Source of the DNA: Tricholomella constricta
Lineage: Eukaryota > Basidiomycota > Agaricomycetes > Agaricales > Lyophyllaceae
DNA: 64,000 bases
NCBI GenBank assembly: GCA_013368375.1
Contig: JAACJP010000043.1
Coordinates: 186,001 to 250,000 of the forward strand
Direction: 5' to 3'
How positions within the stretch are numbered: position 1 is the stretch's first letter; each line of letters starts with the position of its first letter. Positions 22,551 through 34,891 of the stretch are shown here, piece after piece. The notes beneath the pieces were generated by a model. It was given only the letters and a program-made list of their open reading frames with translations. It searched no databases and was not told the DNA's origin. Both the position numbers and the translations under genes were made by a program.

Positions 22551-23544
22551 TCATAAGCTCTTGATAAACTCCAATGCGATGTTTGGGCTAAGAACCAGGC
22601 TCGGGGTAAGTAAACGATTCTAGACGGCTTTATGAAAAAAACGACGTGCTGACCTATCCTTAGCATTCACGGGCAGCCTTTTGTCCAGCAATCTCCCGCC
22701 TTTCTCGAAGATGAAATGGCTGCGTTTCGTCTTTCCGCCCTCGCCAGCACCCAACGCGGTGATCAAGACACGTTTAGGATCGGATATCAATGGATAAGGT
22801 AGCTCTTTCTGCACGAGGAAAGCGCGATCACGACGTGCAGGAACACTCGAAACCCAAGAAAAAAAAATAGATAAGTACCTTCGTCTGCCATTTGGTCTGT
22901 GCAGCAGGAGAATCCGCACTCAAACAGTACACATCGTAGTTGAGCGATGTGAAATCTGGGTAGATATCGCGGAAGCCGCAGGCCTGGTTTGTGCATCCAG
23001 CTAAATTGAACGGTATATCAGCTTTCCGTAACCAATTCACCCCCTGTTTGCCAGCACTTACGAGTATCCGCCTTGGGAACGAGGAAAAATACGACACCCT
23101 TCTCCAGTGCCAACCCAGCAACATCGATGTCCTCGCCTTTCTCATTCTTGAGCGTCACGCCAGGCAAAACGTCTCCGATCTCGATCTTGGCTAGCTTGGC
23201 TTCCTCTGCTGCCAATGGATCGTCTTCATCGCTCTTCGCCTTGCCTGATTTCGCCTCATTAAAAAAAGAAAAAAAAAAAAGAAATAACCTGCATGAGCCA
23301 ACTTCCAACCCGACTAAACATAACGGAAAAGAGGGATAAGAGCACACACCTTCTTCATAGCAGATGAACCGTCTTCCGGGGCAGCCGCATCGTCGGAAGC
23401 AGCCGCAGCCGTAGCAGGTCTCTTCTTCGACCCAGCGGCAGCCTTCGTCGCAACCTTTGGCTCCTCCTTAGGTTGTGACACTATCCGCGACGAACGCCTA
23501 GGAGGCTCGGTGCTTGCAGTTGCTGAGGCTTTCCTAGGAGGCAT
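22551..23544 (-). CDS. dot5: Nuclear thiol peroxidase, peroxiredoxin of the BCP/Dot5 type
   Basis: Splicing from ATG 23544 gives a basic N-terminal tail rich in Ala, Lys and Arg (MPPRKASATAS, PPRRSSRI, GSKKRP), consistent with nuclear import. The peroxiredoxin fold follows: IGDVLPGVTLKNEKGEDIDV, VVFFLVPKADT joined to PGCTNQACGFRD, then YDVYCLSADSPAAQTKWQ and ELPYPLISDPKRVLITALGA. The first Cys of PGCTNQAC is the peroxidatic residue and the second, five residues later, the likely resolving residue. The last exon restores PNIALEFIKSL and a stop at 22551-22553. The enzyme reduces hydroperoxides using thioredoxin-type electrons; yeast Dot5 is its nuclear relative and is also linked to telomeric silencing. 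The nuclear assignment here rests on the basic tail. Confidence 0.9.
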
Positions 23545-23992
23545 TGTCGTGGTCGTTGAGAGGGATAGAGTGTGCGAAAATAAAATTTGAGGGACGGCTT
23601 GCACCGTGTCTGTGCGCACGTTGCACGTTGCATGTTGACATGCACGATGCCAGGAATTCGATCAATATAAGCACAACGAGGGGGAAAATCCATGCAAAAG
23701 GGCATGTAGATGATTAGCAAGACGTGGCAACGGTCCTAAATACAGTTTGAACAGCAAGGGATTCGTTGATCGACATGATATAAGGTATCTTTACCCAGAG
23801 TCAGATAGAATGAAAGTAAATCCAAATGTAAATGAATGAAGAGGGAGGATACGGGAAAAAAAAGGGGGGAAATGATTGTGTTGTAGGAAACAACCAGAAA
23901 CTCCGAGTGAGTGGCAGAGTGGCAATATGAGGAGGACTCTCTGTACACTCTGGTTCCGTTCCATCCAAGATTAGATAATTGGTAATGAAAGC
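23545..23992. other. Intergenic region, no gene seen
   Basis: Upstream region of the peroxiredoxin gene and 3' flank of the LRR gene, both on the minus strand. Contains A/G-rich low-complexity sequence only. Confidence 0.5.
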
Positions 23993-26900
23993 TCACTGCG
24001 TCTCCGTCTCCACCGTCGACATCGAGCGATCCCTGACAATTCTCGAGAGCGACGGCTTGATACCCACTCCGATCGGCGGTGATAATCGTCCCGTCTTCGG
24101 GCCAAGGGGACTCTTTGGGCTCGCCGTGGGTGTTGGGCTGTTATAGAAGGGAGATTCGCCATCAACAGCAGGTGTCGACGCCGGGATCGTCGGTGAGATG
24201 ACACTGAGGATCGAATTGTTCGAGGACGATCGTGAACGCGAAATATACGGCCGTGGTGGAGGCTTTATCTCGGTAGGTGACGTTGGTGGAGGCTCTTCAT
24301 TCCTGTGCTCCGCTGCGCCGGGCGGAAGGTCGATTAAGAAATCGTCTTGGAGAGGCCGAGGTGGTGGACGCTCGACCATGGCCTCAAGTAGCTGTCCGAT
24401 ATGGTGAGTAATCTTTCACAGATAGAAACAACTCAGACTCACCTCCTTGCGCAAATCCTCGCCGGCGTACTCGCCCTCCATCTCTTCTGGCCCAAGCAGC
24501 ACTGTCCCTTTACGGAAAACCTCTCCCTCTTCGGCGACCCAAATCCGCGATCTGTGAACGGCTATCAAGAGATTATTCCACATAGGAAAAGAAATCGCGC
24601 ACCTATCGGTAGGCGACGCCACCCCGGCGCTTTCCACAGGAGTATAGTTGGAATGCCCCTCCTCGTCCTCGTCCTCCGACCCTGCTACAGCCGCCGCTGC
24701 GAGCAACGACGTCGGACTCAGTACTTTTTCCGGCTCCTCTGGTTCTGGCTGAGCCCTTCCCTTGCCCTTATCCACCCTCGGCGTTGTCGGTGTCATATCC
24801 TCGCCGTCCCCATCCTCGACGTACGTCACGTGCTTAATAATCTCATGCCCATTCCCCGTTCCGTTTGGCACTCCATTCATTCCAGCCCCTTCGGTGCCGT
24901 TGAACTGCAGCCCAAGCCCATACAGTGTGAGCACAGGCCGCGCCGGAGCGGGAAGGTCACGTAGGAGCGTAGTGAGCTGATCGTTGACGTCGAGGAGCTC
25001 TTCCATGAGCAACGGGTCTTCTGTGCTCTGTATCACGGCGGCCAGTTCCGCCACAATCGTACGGGCATCCTTCGATAGCTCCGCGACAGCGTCTGGGCGG
25101 CTCGTCGCGGGCGAGAAAGGCGACTTGGTCTTGTGCGGGTTTGAGGGCTGGACAAGGTTGCTCAGCTGGGTGATGCATTCCTGTGCACGTGCAACGATGT
25201 CTGTGTCTGCCTGTTGTGACCCATGACACGTCAGTTCGAGAGTTCAGCTGGTATCAAGTGTATGGGGAGGCGTACCTGCTGCTCCTCGCCGAGGCGGATC
25301 GACTTTGCAAGCTCGCTCTCTTCTATCATTCCCCACACACCCTTACCAAGCCCACGCCCACTAATGCCCGCCTGAGAGATGCGCTCTGCTTCTTCTGTGT
25401 TGCGGACACACGAATTGAGAATATCCCTACACATCCTGCCAGGTAGGAAGAATGAGTCTCAAACAGCCTCTTAGATGATTGATAACACCGACCTCGCAAA
25501 GCCCTCGTCCCCGGGGGGTATATTCAAATCCAGACATCGCATGACATGATTGGCCTTGAGACCCGAGCTCAGTGCCATGACGCCAGCAATATCGAGATTA
25601 TTGAGCGTGAGGTCGAGGTGAAGAAGAGACGTGGACTCGGGGAGGAACTCGGCGAGCGCAATAGCGCCCGCTGAGGTGAGAGACGTTGAGGACAGGAAGA
25701 GACGTTTGAGTGCTGTGTTCAGAGTGAAAGCTGTACGAAGAGATTGGATCTAAGCTGGGTGAGTGGGGCGTGTGAGTACACAGAGGATGGCGACATACTC
25801 CTTCAAGCCCAGGCCCTGAGCATGGGTTCTTGCTGAGGTCGAGCGTCTCCAGGCACGAGTTGTATTTCTGTCGAGAAGATGTAAGCACGACGTGAAGCAT
25901 AGACATTGCAGACGAGACTCACCAAAGCCTCTGCGATCGCAACGAGACACATCACATCAAGCTTATTCTCACTCAAATTTAGAACCTTGAGCGTGCGGTT
26001 ACGCTTCAGCACCTGTGCAATGTACGTGATGCCCATCTGTTTAGATTAGCAATCAGCCTAGAAAGACAAATCAAAAACGACTCACTCTTAGATCGTTTCC
26101 CTTGAGATCGAGCGTCCTCAAGGCGCCGATGCGGGGCAACGCATCCAGAGCCCTAACTTTGTCGAGCAGTGCCGCGCTCGGGCCCGCCTCGTGGCGTGCA
26201 GGCGGCTCAAAGCTGTTAATCGAGGGAGCTGCGCTGTGTGGATACACAGGGTGGCGTGTAGTGACGCCCCCCTGTGACGACGAGGTGATGATGGGGATCT
26301 GCTGGCCGGTAGCTGACAGGGGGTTCGGTGACTGTGGTGGGCGCGCGACGCTGCGGCGGGCGCGCGGAATGTAAGGAGTATAGGTCGTCTGCAGGCCGGT
26401 TACTGGGTGCCGTGGCGGTGGCAAGATGGGGCCTGCGCGGGCGGGAGCAGATTGTGGTGGGGTCGGGGTTAACGGAGTGGCGGGTGGCGATGAGATTGGG
26501 AGATGGGATACGGATGATGCGGGGGAGGAGGTGGTTGACGAAGTTGGGGTACTAGTGAAAGAGGAAGAGGAAGCGAGAGAGGTAGGAACGACGTCGGGGT
26601 AGTCCCGAATCATGAGGGCCAGTGCTACAGCCCCAGTTGCGTTAATGCGATTGTGGCGAAGGGAGATGTTGCGGAGAGACGAAGTGCGAACCGCGCGGGC
26701 TGGTGGGTTAGGGTTAGCTTGGGAAAGCTCGTAATGCAGTAGGACTCACAGAGCGTCTCTAGAGCTGGTGGTCGTAGTGCGCAGTCGTCCAGACGTAAGG
26801 AGACTAGACCTGGGTCTGGTGCCGTAGCAAGAGCAGCAATAATGTACTCTATGGATTTCTTGTCCAAGTTGTTCTGAGACAAGTCTAGAAATTGGAGACT

Positions 26901-27783
26901 TTTGGCCTATATCCCAAAAGTTGAAAGATGCATTACAAGAAAATGAACGAGGTATATACCTTGGAGACGTACGCCCCAATAAGGCGGAAAGCAGGGGTCT
27001 TCAGTTTTCTGTTCGATGCTAGGGAAAGGAAAGAGAGAGAATCCGGTATCAGCAGGGCATGTAGCATGGGCTTCAGTATCTAGAATTCTAGTCAGGCATT
27101 TTCTAAGTAAGAATGAACACGATGCATGACATACGTGTTCATCGAGATCACATTCGCGAAACACGACCTTTCTCAGTCCCCACTCGATGGTAAAAACATC
27201 CGACAGAATTGACGCGGAAGTGAACGTGAGTTGGACCCCTGAGAAGTCCACTGAGCGAGGGCTGCTTGGAGAGGCATTCTGTATTCACCGTCTGATTACA
27301 AGGCAAAACATATGTTAATGAGAAACACACCTTGAGAGCCACTGTGATTGCTGGATCTGGCTCTTCATCACATCCCGCACAGCATTCACGATAGAATGAT
27401 TCGACCTTGTCCATAGACCACCATTCCTCCGTGTCGTTCGCCCCCGACCCCGACGCACTGCCTCGTACGACCCTCTTCCGTCGCTCGAGCTCCCGATCCT
27501 CGATTGCTCTCTTTTCCTCCTTGAGTGTCGGTGTCGACGGTGGATTGAGCGAAGAGATTGGATATACTATCGCAATCTGAGGAAGAATAAAATGGGCCCT
27601 TTTGAGAGGTCTCGTGTCATCGGCACTAGCTGGAGGAGATTGGTTCTGTGTCGGCAGGAACCTGGTGATGCGCGAGAATAACGATGACTGGGCCGGTGGT
27701 GGGCGCTTTAGTATTGACTTTCCGGGTATTGGAATGGTCACTGCAGATGACGACGGCGAGCAAGATGAGTTGGAGGCAGCCAT
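23993..27783 (-). CDS. Large leucine-rich-repeat (RNI-like) protein
   Basis: About a dozen exons on the minus strand run from ATG 27783 to the stop at 23993. The N-terminus is Ser/Pro-rich with a basic stretch (KSILKRPPP). Ribonuclease-inhibitor type LRRs follow: AKSLQFLDLSQNNLD, PGLVSLRLDDCAL, LRNISLRHNRINATGAVAL, then, after a 130-residue Ser/Thr/Pro-rich insert, GALRTLDLKGNDLR, RTLKVLNLSENKLD, CLETLDLSKN and SLLHLDLTLNNLD. The C-terminal third holds a helical segment with STEDPLLMEELLDVNDQL, which resembles GAT-type helical bundles, and a Pro/Ser-rich tail (RPPPRPLQDDFLIDLPPG). It is probably a cytosolic scaffold. Similar fungal proteins are loosely annotated as cell-wall or microtubule related, but I cannot support a specific role. 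Exon borders are approximate. Confidence 0.8.
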
Positions 27784-28363
27784 GGAATCGCCAGCGAGTT
27801 ATCTAGCCATTAATTTCCCTGCCAGTGGCTTGTTACACGGTGGTGATGGACAAGTTTGTTACGGCTTGTTTCTCCGCCAAGCCGGCGTCGAGGCTGCCAC
27901 GAGTCTCATCCTGTTTTCTCCACACAAGAATTGGCGCTATAGCATATCTCGCGTCTTTTTCAGTGCGGCCAGCAGAGTCGCTGGTACCAACATGATCTCT
28001 AAAGAATGGTCCGCTCGACTTCCCCCGCCGAGGGAACCGCCAAAACCACTCGCAACATGCGCACCCTCAGCCATGCTCATATATGTCCAAAGACGTTAGT
28101 TTCGCGCAGTGGCTAATTTTACTAGCATCTACCCAAAAGTTCTATACTCTGGTACCTGTCTTGAGATCTGAGATTTGGTACCTGCACATTGCAGCACTTT
28201 AAATTAACTGCCATGCATGTAATTGTAACTTACTCTGTTCCATTGGGGTACTCCTCCCCCAATCTCTCGAACTTTGATTCAAGAGTTCGAGGTGCGTAGC
28301 TATCAGAATTTATAGACTGTACTATTGATTCAACAACGACATAAATATAGACTTCTCCCAGGA
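27784..28363. other. Intergenic region, no gene seen
   Basis: Promoter side of the LRR gene and 3' side of the GST pseudogene. A plus-strand frame (27602-28099) is antisense to the LRR first exon and is not supported. Confidence 0.5.
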
Positions 28364-28946
28364 AATGCAAAGTCAAGATCAAAGAACTCACGTCGCTATC
28401 GTATCCAGGATCGTCGCCAGAAAGTCGAATTGCTTTCTGACGGCCCGCCACACCTGCTCACACTGTGGGCCAGAGAGGTACGTTGGATCAAATTGCTAGG
28501 ACACGCGCGCACCGCGTAGCCGGGGCTGCTGGTGCGAGACAGGGAGCATAATAGGCAGTGGCGGCTTCGCATACGCTGCTTCGAGGTAACTTTGCGATTT
28601 GGTTTACGTTTGCAAGGATTTCTCGCTTCATTGGCTTACGCATCTGGTCCACGATTACCGGCAGCGTGTATACGGCCCGTCGCTTCGCAGGGAAGAGGGA
28701 GGCGCGCTGATCGAGCGCATAGTTGCTTCGACGTCTGAAAATTCAGCCCAGATGGTGCGAGCCTCTAGGATGAAGAGTCTGCAGCGCGCGGGGAGGGGTT
28801 GGTCAGTGGACCTGGAAAGGATACGGTGAGTTTACCACACCTGATTCGTCATATGTTAGGGCTCGTGTTGGTGGTGTATGGCCAGGAGTGTCGTAAAGAG
28901 TGATTATGGGAGGCGAAGGGGACTGTCTTGACGAATATCGTGACAT
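28364..28946 (-). pseudogene. Truncated glutathione S-transferase copy
   Basis: On the minus strand this stretch is clearly homologous to the intact GST gene at 34067-34891; for example TCGCCAGAAAGTCGAA and CACGATTACCGGCAGCGTGT occur in both. A deletion of about 80 bp removes the region that encodes the central helices, and further indels near 28400 and in the first exon break the frame. The C-terminal end is missing. The position of the former intron and the start codon (28944-28946) can still be recognised. It is the left copy of a segmental duplication that flanks the FunK1 kinase gene. Confidence 0.8.
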
Positions 28947-29245
28947 CGGGTTAAAAGAAGTGTTTGTAGATGCATCAAGGATTTGGAGCTGTATGACCGA
29001 CTGTCAGTCACACCTAGTCAACAAAACGCGCAGACCAGGCACATGGACCTGATATATACCCCGAGGCGCCAACGTCAACATCACGTCGGGGAGAAATAAA
29101 GGCTTCGACTGCGCGCACGGAGATGCGCTGGCACTGTTTTTGCCGTCATGTTTCTACGTGTGTCTTCGCACGACAACTTTCACGCCGCCCAAGCAAGGTC
29201 AAGTCCGGAATTGCACGAAAGGATTTGATAGTTCGTTCCATGCCT
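28364..29245 (+). repeat. Segmental duplication, left copy
   Basis: Direct copy of the segment at 34194-35255, including the GST gene, its upstream region with a shared GGCCAGGAGTGTCGTAAAGA block, and a distal block CACGCCGCCCAAGCAAGGTC. Similarity fades on both sides. Many substitutions and indels indicate an old duplication. Confidence 0.8.
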
Positions 29246-29336
29246 CGGGTGCTCATCTCGACTAGTACATTTGAGCGAGAGAACAAGTACACAGTAAGCA
29301 GAAATGATAACAAAGCGTGAATGTCGTGCATGAAAT

Positions 29337-32300
29337 CTAGGAGAGACCTCTATCTTTGTATATCTCCACAACTTTCTCCAAAGCCGCAGCTACTTCACGA
29401 GGTTTGGCTTCGACGTTGGCCCTCACGTATACACCTAGTCTGTCTTCGAACCTGTACCATATAGCCCGCCGGAATGCCATCAAAGCGGCGTAGTGGACTT
29501 CCTTGAGCCCCAGCTCCGAAGACTCAGGCTCCTTCCAAAACTCGAGGCAATTGGCCTTGACAAACGATAACCACTGGTCTTTCCTTTCGAAAAAGTCTTG
29601 TTTTTCATACCCCAGCTGCTTCATGGATACGTGAGCGTCTGTCCAGGATTGCACCTTTGCCGGCCAATGTGCGGAAGTTGTCCGTGGCGCTTTCGGGTAG
29701 CGGTTTGGACCCGGGGCATCGTAAGTGAACATTGAGAGGTAAAGAACGAAGAACGTGCTTTGCAGCTGAAGAAATGGCAGCCATTGAGCGCCGCAGGATA
29801 ATGTCAGATAGCATGACTCACGTCATCGTAGACTGGCCTTTGCAAACCATCGAGAAGCAATGGGATGGACATGAACGGTGTCGTCCCCTAGCCCAAGTCA
29901 ACAAGGAGATCGCGTCATCAAAACAGTCAGTGTAAACTTACTGTACGAGAATCTGGCCTTTCTTTTTCTGGTTCCTCTGCGAAATCCTCGGACTTGGATG
30001 GCTTTTATTAAAGACGGCTGTGAGTGCAGAACACATAGATTTCGCCGACTGACTCGACTTACCAGCGGCTCAACACTTGTGTCCGGAATAGAGGCAGCCA
30101 TGTCGAGGTCATGGAGGCCACCAGACGAGGGCATGAGGGCGGATTTGCGACGGACAAGCGCAGCCTCAACTGATTCACCATCACCAAAGTCTACGTTGAC
30201 GTGTTCACATTTCTTGTCGGGATTCACATATTTTTCGTCATTCAAAATGACGTTTCCCATGCTGATGTCGCGATGGACCAAGCCTGCATCCTGCAGTTCG
30301 CCAATTGCTGCAAGCTCATCAGGATGGGTGGGGGATAGAGCAGAATATCAGCCCGAGCGCTCACCTTTCAATACGCCGATGATAGCACCGTAAAATTCAT
30401 TGCCCGTCTCGAACTGGGCCAACGTGCGTTTGAACGCCGAGATTTTGACAATTTCCTCGCGATCTTTGATATCAAAGCCCGTATCTTCTGGTTTTGTCGC
30501 AATGACTTTAAAGTTGCGCACGACGTCCAAAGTTTTACCCATATACCAGACACTACAAAGAGACATTGAGTTGCACATGGAGAAAGAAAAACAAATGACA
30601 CACTCAGTCGGCAAGAGCACATGTTTAATTATCCCTTCATCCTGTGCCTTTTGCGCCACCTTCAAAATGTCTTTCGCATAGGCTTCAGATTGAATATCTG
30701 CACAGTAGAACTTCAGTGCGTATGGACCAATGAAAATGGGCATGTCAGAATCGATCTTGTGAACGTTCGCCAGCGACTCCCGTTCTGACCCGGACACCTC
30801 CCTATATGCACACCAGATCCGCACACACCGTCCGACGAGGGAGCTTTGGTTCTCGAGGAGATACTCGGTGTGATATCGAGTATGATTTTCGCTCGTTACT
30901 GCAGACTCAGGAAGATGGCGTTTGCTATTCTCCAGGGTAACAAAGTTTACCTCTTTAAATCGGTACTTTGTTGGCGGTGGAGGACTGGCACCGGCAGTCC
31001 GCTTCTTCAATGTTGGGGGTGCTGGGCACTTTTCACCAGTCGTTGCATCTAGTTCTGATACCGACGGTGCCTCTGTGTCCCGCAACGAGAACGCTGGGTG
31101 GTGGCCCAGCTCTTGATCTGTCGCCAACATGATTCCGAGCGATAGCCGAATAGCCTCGATTACACCACGGCCAGTATCCTTCCTGAAAACACACTCCTCT
31201 ATCCCTGTCACGTCAGCACGCAGGAGTCCCAACTCATCCTCTGTCGCCATCAAACCCAGGCAGAACCGTAGCCACGGTTGCGTACGTCTCTGCTGGTGCA
31301 TGTAAATAGCACACCATACCAAAGCTGCCCCCATGTCTATCTGTTTTCCCTCCCCGGGCACCATGACATTGGGGTAGCAAACACGCGATATGTCCAAGAA
31401 ACGAGACTCACGATGCTTCTTCACGGCGCTCGTGACCCACGTAGGGGGGATTGGGAGCTGGTTCATCTCCAGCCGTGTCGAGAGCTCCTCTAGATTTGAG
31501 AGCAGCTGGGGATCATAATCTGCGTCGTTTGGCTGGGTGCTCAAAGACTGGGCGGCATCACTGCCAGAATGATCGCTATCCGTGAATGCCACAGCGGCTG
31601 ACAAAAGACGAGAGTATGGTTCGAAAAGGCTGGGAAAGTACGCTTCGATCAAACCCAGAGCGGATGATCTTTCTTGATATTCGTTTAGACGTGTTTGATC
31701 ACGGTCCGATACAAAGGCGGACGATGGCAAAGCGACAAAATCCGGCTGGTCGTCTTGCGCATCGGAGGGGTGAAGTGGTAGAGGAAGTCGACGACGACGT
31801 GAGAGTCTGGTTAATCGGACGGTGGGTGTACGCTTTGACAATTGTGCTTGATCGGTTATACCAGCAGCAAGGTAGGCCGCCATTCCAACAATGTTGAAGA
31901 AATTTTCAGCGTGGCACCCTTTTCCCGTGCCCAATCCCTCCGCCCATGTCCACACGTAGTCTGTACTTTGAGGAGTTGAATCAGTCTTCGAAGCAAGGCT
32001 TGCGCATAAGGCCGCATGATAACACGCTCTGGGCCACTGGTCACGATTCAGCTTTTCGCCGTTCAAGTCGACAGTGAGGACTCCACAGCGTAGCAAGGAT
32101 AACGTGATCCGAGCAGCTAGGGGAATAGACACGATATCTCCTAAGACATGACCCACGAGATCAGCACTGTGCCAGCGACAGTTCAGCCAGTTAAACAGGG
32201 ATTCATCCAGTTCCTGCCTCGATAATTGTTAGTATAGCTTGACATGACGAAGATATAGTGCCTTGACCACTGTTTCAGAGTCGGGCTCTAAGCATGGATC

Positions 32301-32591
32301 GTCAAATTCTTCGGGAGGCACATATTCCGGCGGTTGGTTTCGCATGACGAATCCGTCAGGCATCTGTTAGAAGTTCAGCGATAACAGTGAGTAACGGTCG
32401 GCATTAAATTTCACGCGAGTTCGTACCTCCTTCGCTTGCTCGATACAGTTCACGTTGCGCAATCTGATTTCTCTCTTCGTAAAAGGTGTTGTTAGGAAGT
32501 GGTGTGAAGTCTTAAGACGACCGTAGAATGCTGGAGCACGGGAAGTAGGACGAAAATAAGGGACTACAGGTCGCCATCGTGCCAGCAGCAT
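29337..32591 (-). CDS. Fungal-type protein kinase (FunK1 family)
   Basis: From ATG 32591 the minus strand encodes about 900 residues in several exons. A large N-terminal part (one 602-codon exon) has no catalytic motif but matches the layout of FunK1 proteins. The N-lobe includes FIGPYALKFYCADI with a candidate ATP-binding Lys. The catalytic loop is LVHRDISMGNV (HRD). The metal-binding segment reads GGLHDLDMA instead of DFG, as is usual for this family. A short exon GTTPFMSIPLL and the spliced DLQSTFFVLYLSMFTYDAPG complete the C-lobe. The gene ends EIYKDRGLS. FunK1 kinases are multiplied in multicellular basidiomycetes and are linked to development; substrates are unknown. The first exon begins with a basic, Arg-rich stretch (MLLARWRPVVPYF). 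It could instead be 5' UTR if translation starts at MPDGFVMRNQPPEYV in the next exon. Confidence 0.85.
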
Positions 32592-33170
32592 TGGTCGTGG
32601 TTCGATTTATACATTCACGCTCCATACGCCCGAACGCGACTCGCATGACGCGACACTCTAAAACATTCGCATCTAATCTTATCAGCATACCGTTTTGTGA
32701 TCATAAGTTTTATCTTTGGACCTCCGGGATACCATGCTTGAATCTAGCGCGATGCGGATGACCTTTCCATAGGTAAGTCTGTACGTGTTCGTTTGGGTTG
32801 CCTCCGTAAATATATCTAACTCTGATCCGAGAGCCCGAGGTGCCAATTATTAGAATATACACAACCAGGAGTTAGATTGGGGCAGCCGTAGGATTGTTCG
32901 AAACAGGATATACCGGGAATCAAAATTCTGGTCGCCTTGGGTCCGTTTATGAGATGACCTTGGTTTGCTTGGATTGTGATGAACCCCAACCCAGACCTGG
33001 CGCACCCTTCAGGCCCGGCTGAACCGGGGGTGAACCTGGGCCAAGTTACTTCTCACGCCAGGCGCAACCAAACAAGGCCTCCATGTCATCACGTGTTTTT
33101 AGTTCACGTGCATGTTGAACTTCGTCGCATTTCTGAAAAATGATTTCTTCGTCCTTCTTCCCAACCGTCA
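32592..33170. other. Intergenic region upstream of the FunK1 gene
   Basis: Promoter side of the kinase gene. It contains short, imperfect complementary words (for example CCTTGGTTTG and CAAACAAGG) but no clean inverted repeat and no gene. Confidence 0.4.
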
Positions 33171-33602
33171 ATGTCGTCGTGCCACGCCCTCGGTCATGTC
33201 TATAGCTGCCTGCCTCGATTTCCCTTCACTGCCCGACCAGCTCTTTCTTGCCTCAATATACTGACCATCAATTGGCTTTGCAGACTACTTTTCTCACAGC
33301 ATCTTACAGTTACTGGCGGCACGACGGCCATTTCTCAAGGTAAGAAATGATCAACATTCAGATAAAATACATGCTAAACCACTATATAGGTATGTATCTA
33401 ATCTATCTTCCCTCCCTTACACAAACCTATTTAGGTGGTCACGCCATGTCTGGTCCCCTGTAAGTCATAATTGCCTCTGCAAGGACTCCATCTCACTCAC
33501 ACTTAACAGATTCCTGGCCGACTTATTCCCCGCCATGTTCACTATAAGGTAAGTCGAAATTACTTCTTCAGGAGCTTATTCTCACTTGAACTTGACAGCT
33601 AG
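33171..33602 (+). other. Possible very small gene with micro-exons
   Basis: A run of strong splice signals delimits exons 33171-33339, 33435-33459 (25 nt), 33510-33548 (39 nt) and a final exon at 33599. The donors are GTAAGA, GTAAGT and GTAAGT; the acceptors are TTTAG, AACAG and GACAG. Joined from ATG 33171, the reading frame stays open across all three junctions and stops at 33600-33602, giving 78 residues. Recognisable stretches are HALGHVYSCLPRFP, LTVTGGTTAISQGGHAM and FLADLFPAMFTIS. No family is recognised. The protein may not be real, because other start or splice choices exist and the splice signals could also belong to a non-coding transcript. Confidence 0.35.
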
Positions 33603-34066
33603 GGTGCTTTTTTTCGTCAAAAAGCTCGGCATGTGCAGAAGGTGGCACGTATTAAGTTATCCCATTTCTTCTGTTATGTTGTTACCTATCTATGTATTAC
33701 AATATATTTATTTTATTCTTGCAAGTACACCCGAGAGAGCAGAAAAGGAGAATCCCAAATGAGTAATACCAGGGCGTAGCGACCATTTCAGGTGGCTGAC
33801 CTCACGTGCTAAACTTGGGTTGGACTCCAGGCCATCAATCCTGGGTTGATCTTGCTTGTGGCAAGCTTGTGTTGGCCGTGGTCCGGACTGAGATCACCTC
33901 AGGCAACATCAAACCCAGGATCACCACAATCTATTCCCCGGCTGTGTACCGAGACCATTTTGGATTAATGACTACGTAAATATAGAGGTAATCGCGTTAC
34001 CATTTCTTCACGAATATAGCGATACAAGGAATGGAAGATCAAATAAAAGTAATTCACGGCGTACTG
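33603..34066. other. Intergenic region, no gene seen
   Basis: A/T-rich then GC-richer sequence between the micro-exon ORF and the GST stop. It contains an interrupted palindrome around ATCAATCCTGGGTTGAT near 33834 but no gene. Confidence 0.4.
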
Positions 34067-34891
34067 TCAAAATTCATCCATGTACTCCCTGCACCGATCC
34101 CACAGCCGATGCCATCTTCCATTGTTCCACGTCCTCACGCGTGCCCAACCATCATGCGCCGCCATCCTCTCGATCCAAATCAACACCGAGCACAACGCAA
34201 AATCCGCATAGCTGACGTCGCGGCCCATCGCAACCGTGCCGTCGCCATCGCCCGCATTCTTATCCAAGATCATCGCCAGAAAGTCGAACTGCTCTTTGAC
34301 GGCCTGCCACGCCTGCTCGCGCTGTGGGCCAGACAGGTACGCCGGAGCGGGTTGCTGGGACACGCGCGCGCCGCGCAGCTGGAGCTGCTGGTGCGAGATA
34401 GGAACCATGATGGGAAGTAGCGGCTTCGCAAAGACCTCCTGAATATAATGCACAAACAGCGTTTGTACAGCGCGCGCGCCCTCTGGAAACACGGGCCGCG
34501 CGGGGTACGCTGCTTCGAGGTACTCTGCGATGTGGTTTGTGTTTGCAAGAATTTCGGGCTTCATTGGGTTGCGCGTTGGGTCCACGATTACCGGCAGCGT
34601 GTATACAGGACGCCCGTCGCTTCGCAGGGAAGAGGGAGGCGCGCTGATCGAGCGCATAGTTGCTTCGACGTCTGGGAATTCAACCCAGATGGTGCGATAC
34701 CGGAGCCTTTTGTAATTGAGGATGAATCTGCAACGCGAAGAGGTTGGTCAGTGAACCTGGAAAGGATACGGTGGGTTTACATACCTGATGCGCCATATGT
34801 TAGGGGCCCATGGTTGTGGTGTATGGCCAGGAGTGTCGTAAAGAGTGATGATGGGAGGCGAAGGAGCCTGTCTAGATGAATACCGTGACAT
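34067..34891 (-). CDS. Glutathione S-transferase, basidiomycete FuA-like class
   Basis: Two exons (34785-34891 and 34067-34727) flank a 57-nt intron with GTATGT donor, giving 255 residues. The N-terminal thioredoxin-fold part reads PPIITLYDTPGHTPQPWAPN, then WRIRFILNYKRLRYRTIWVE and YTLPVIVDPT with the cis-Pro. NTNHIAEYLEAAYP closes the domain. The C-terminal part is all-helical (EQFDFLAMILDKNAG, DVSYADFALCSVLIWIERM). The N-terminal motif PWAPNIWRIR and the WVEFPDVE segment are typical of the FuA class of wood-decay and saprotrophic fungi, which bind or conjugate plant-derived phenolics and other electrophiles with glutathione in the cytosol. A broken copy lies at 28.4-28.9 kb. The start ATG 34891 is the only one that precedes the thioredoxin fold closely. 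Confidence 0.9.

Noticed and set aside
32930..33960. Possible inverted repeat around the micro-exon ORF
   Set aside because: Only short complementary words (CCTTGG, AACCCAGG) were found; no continuous pairing of arms.
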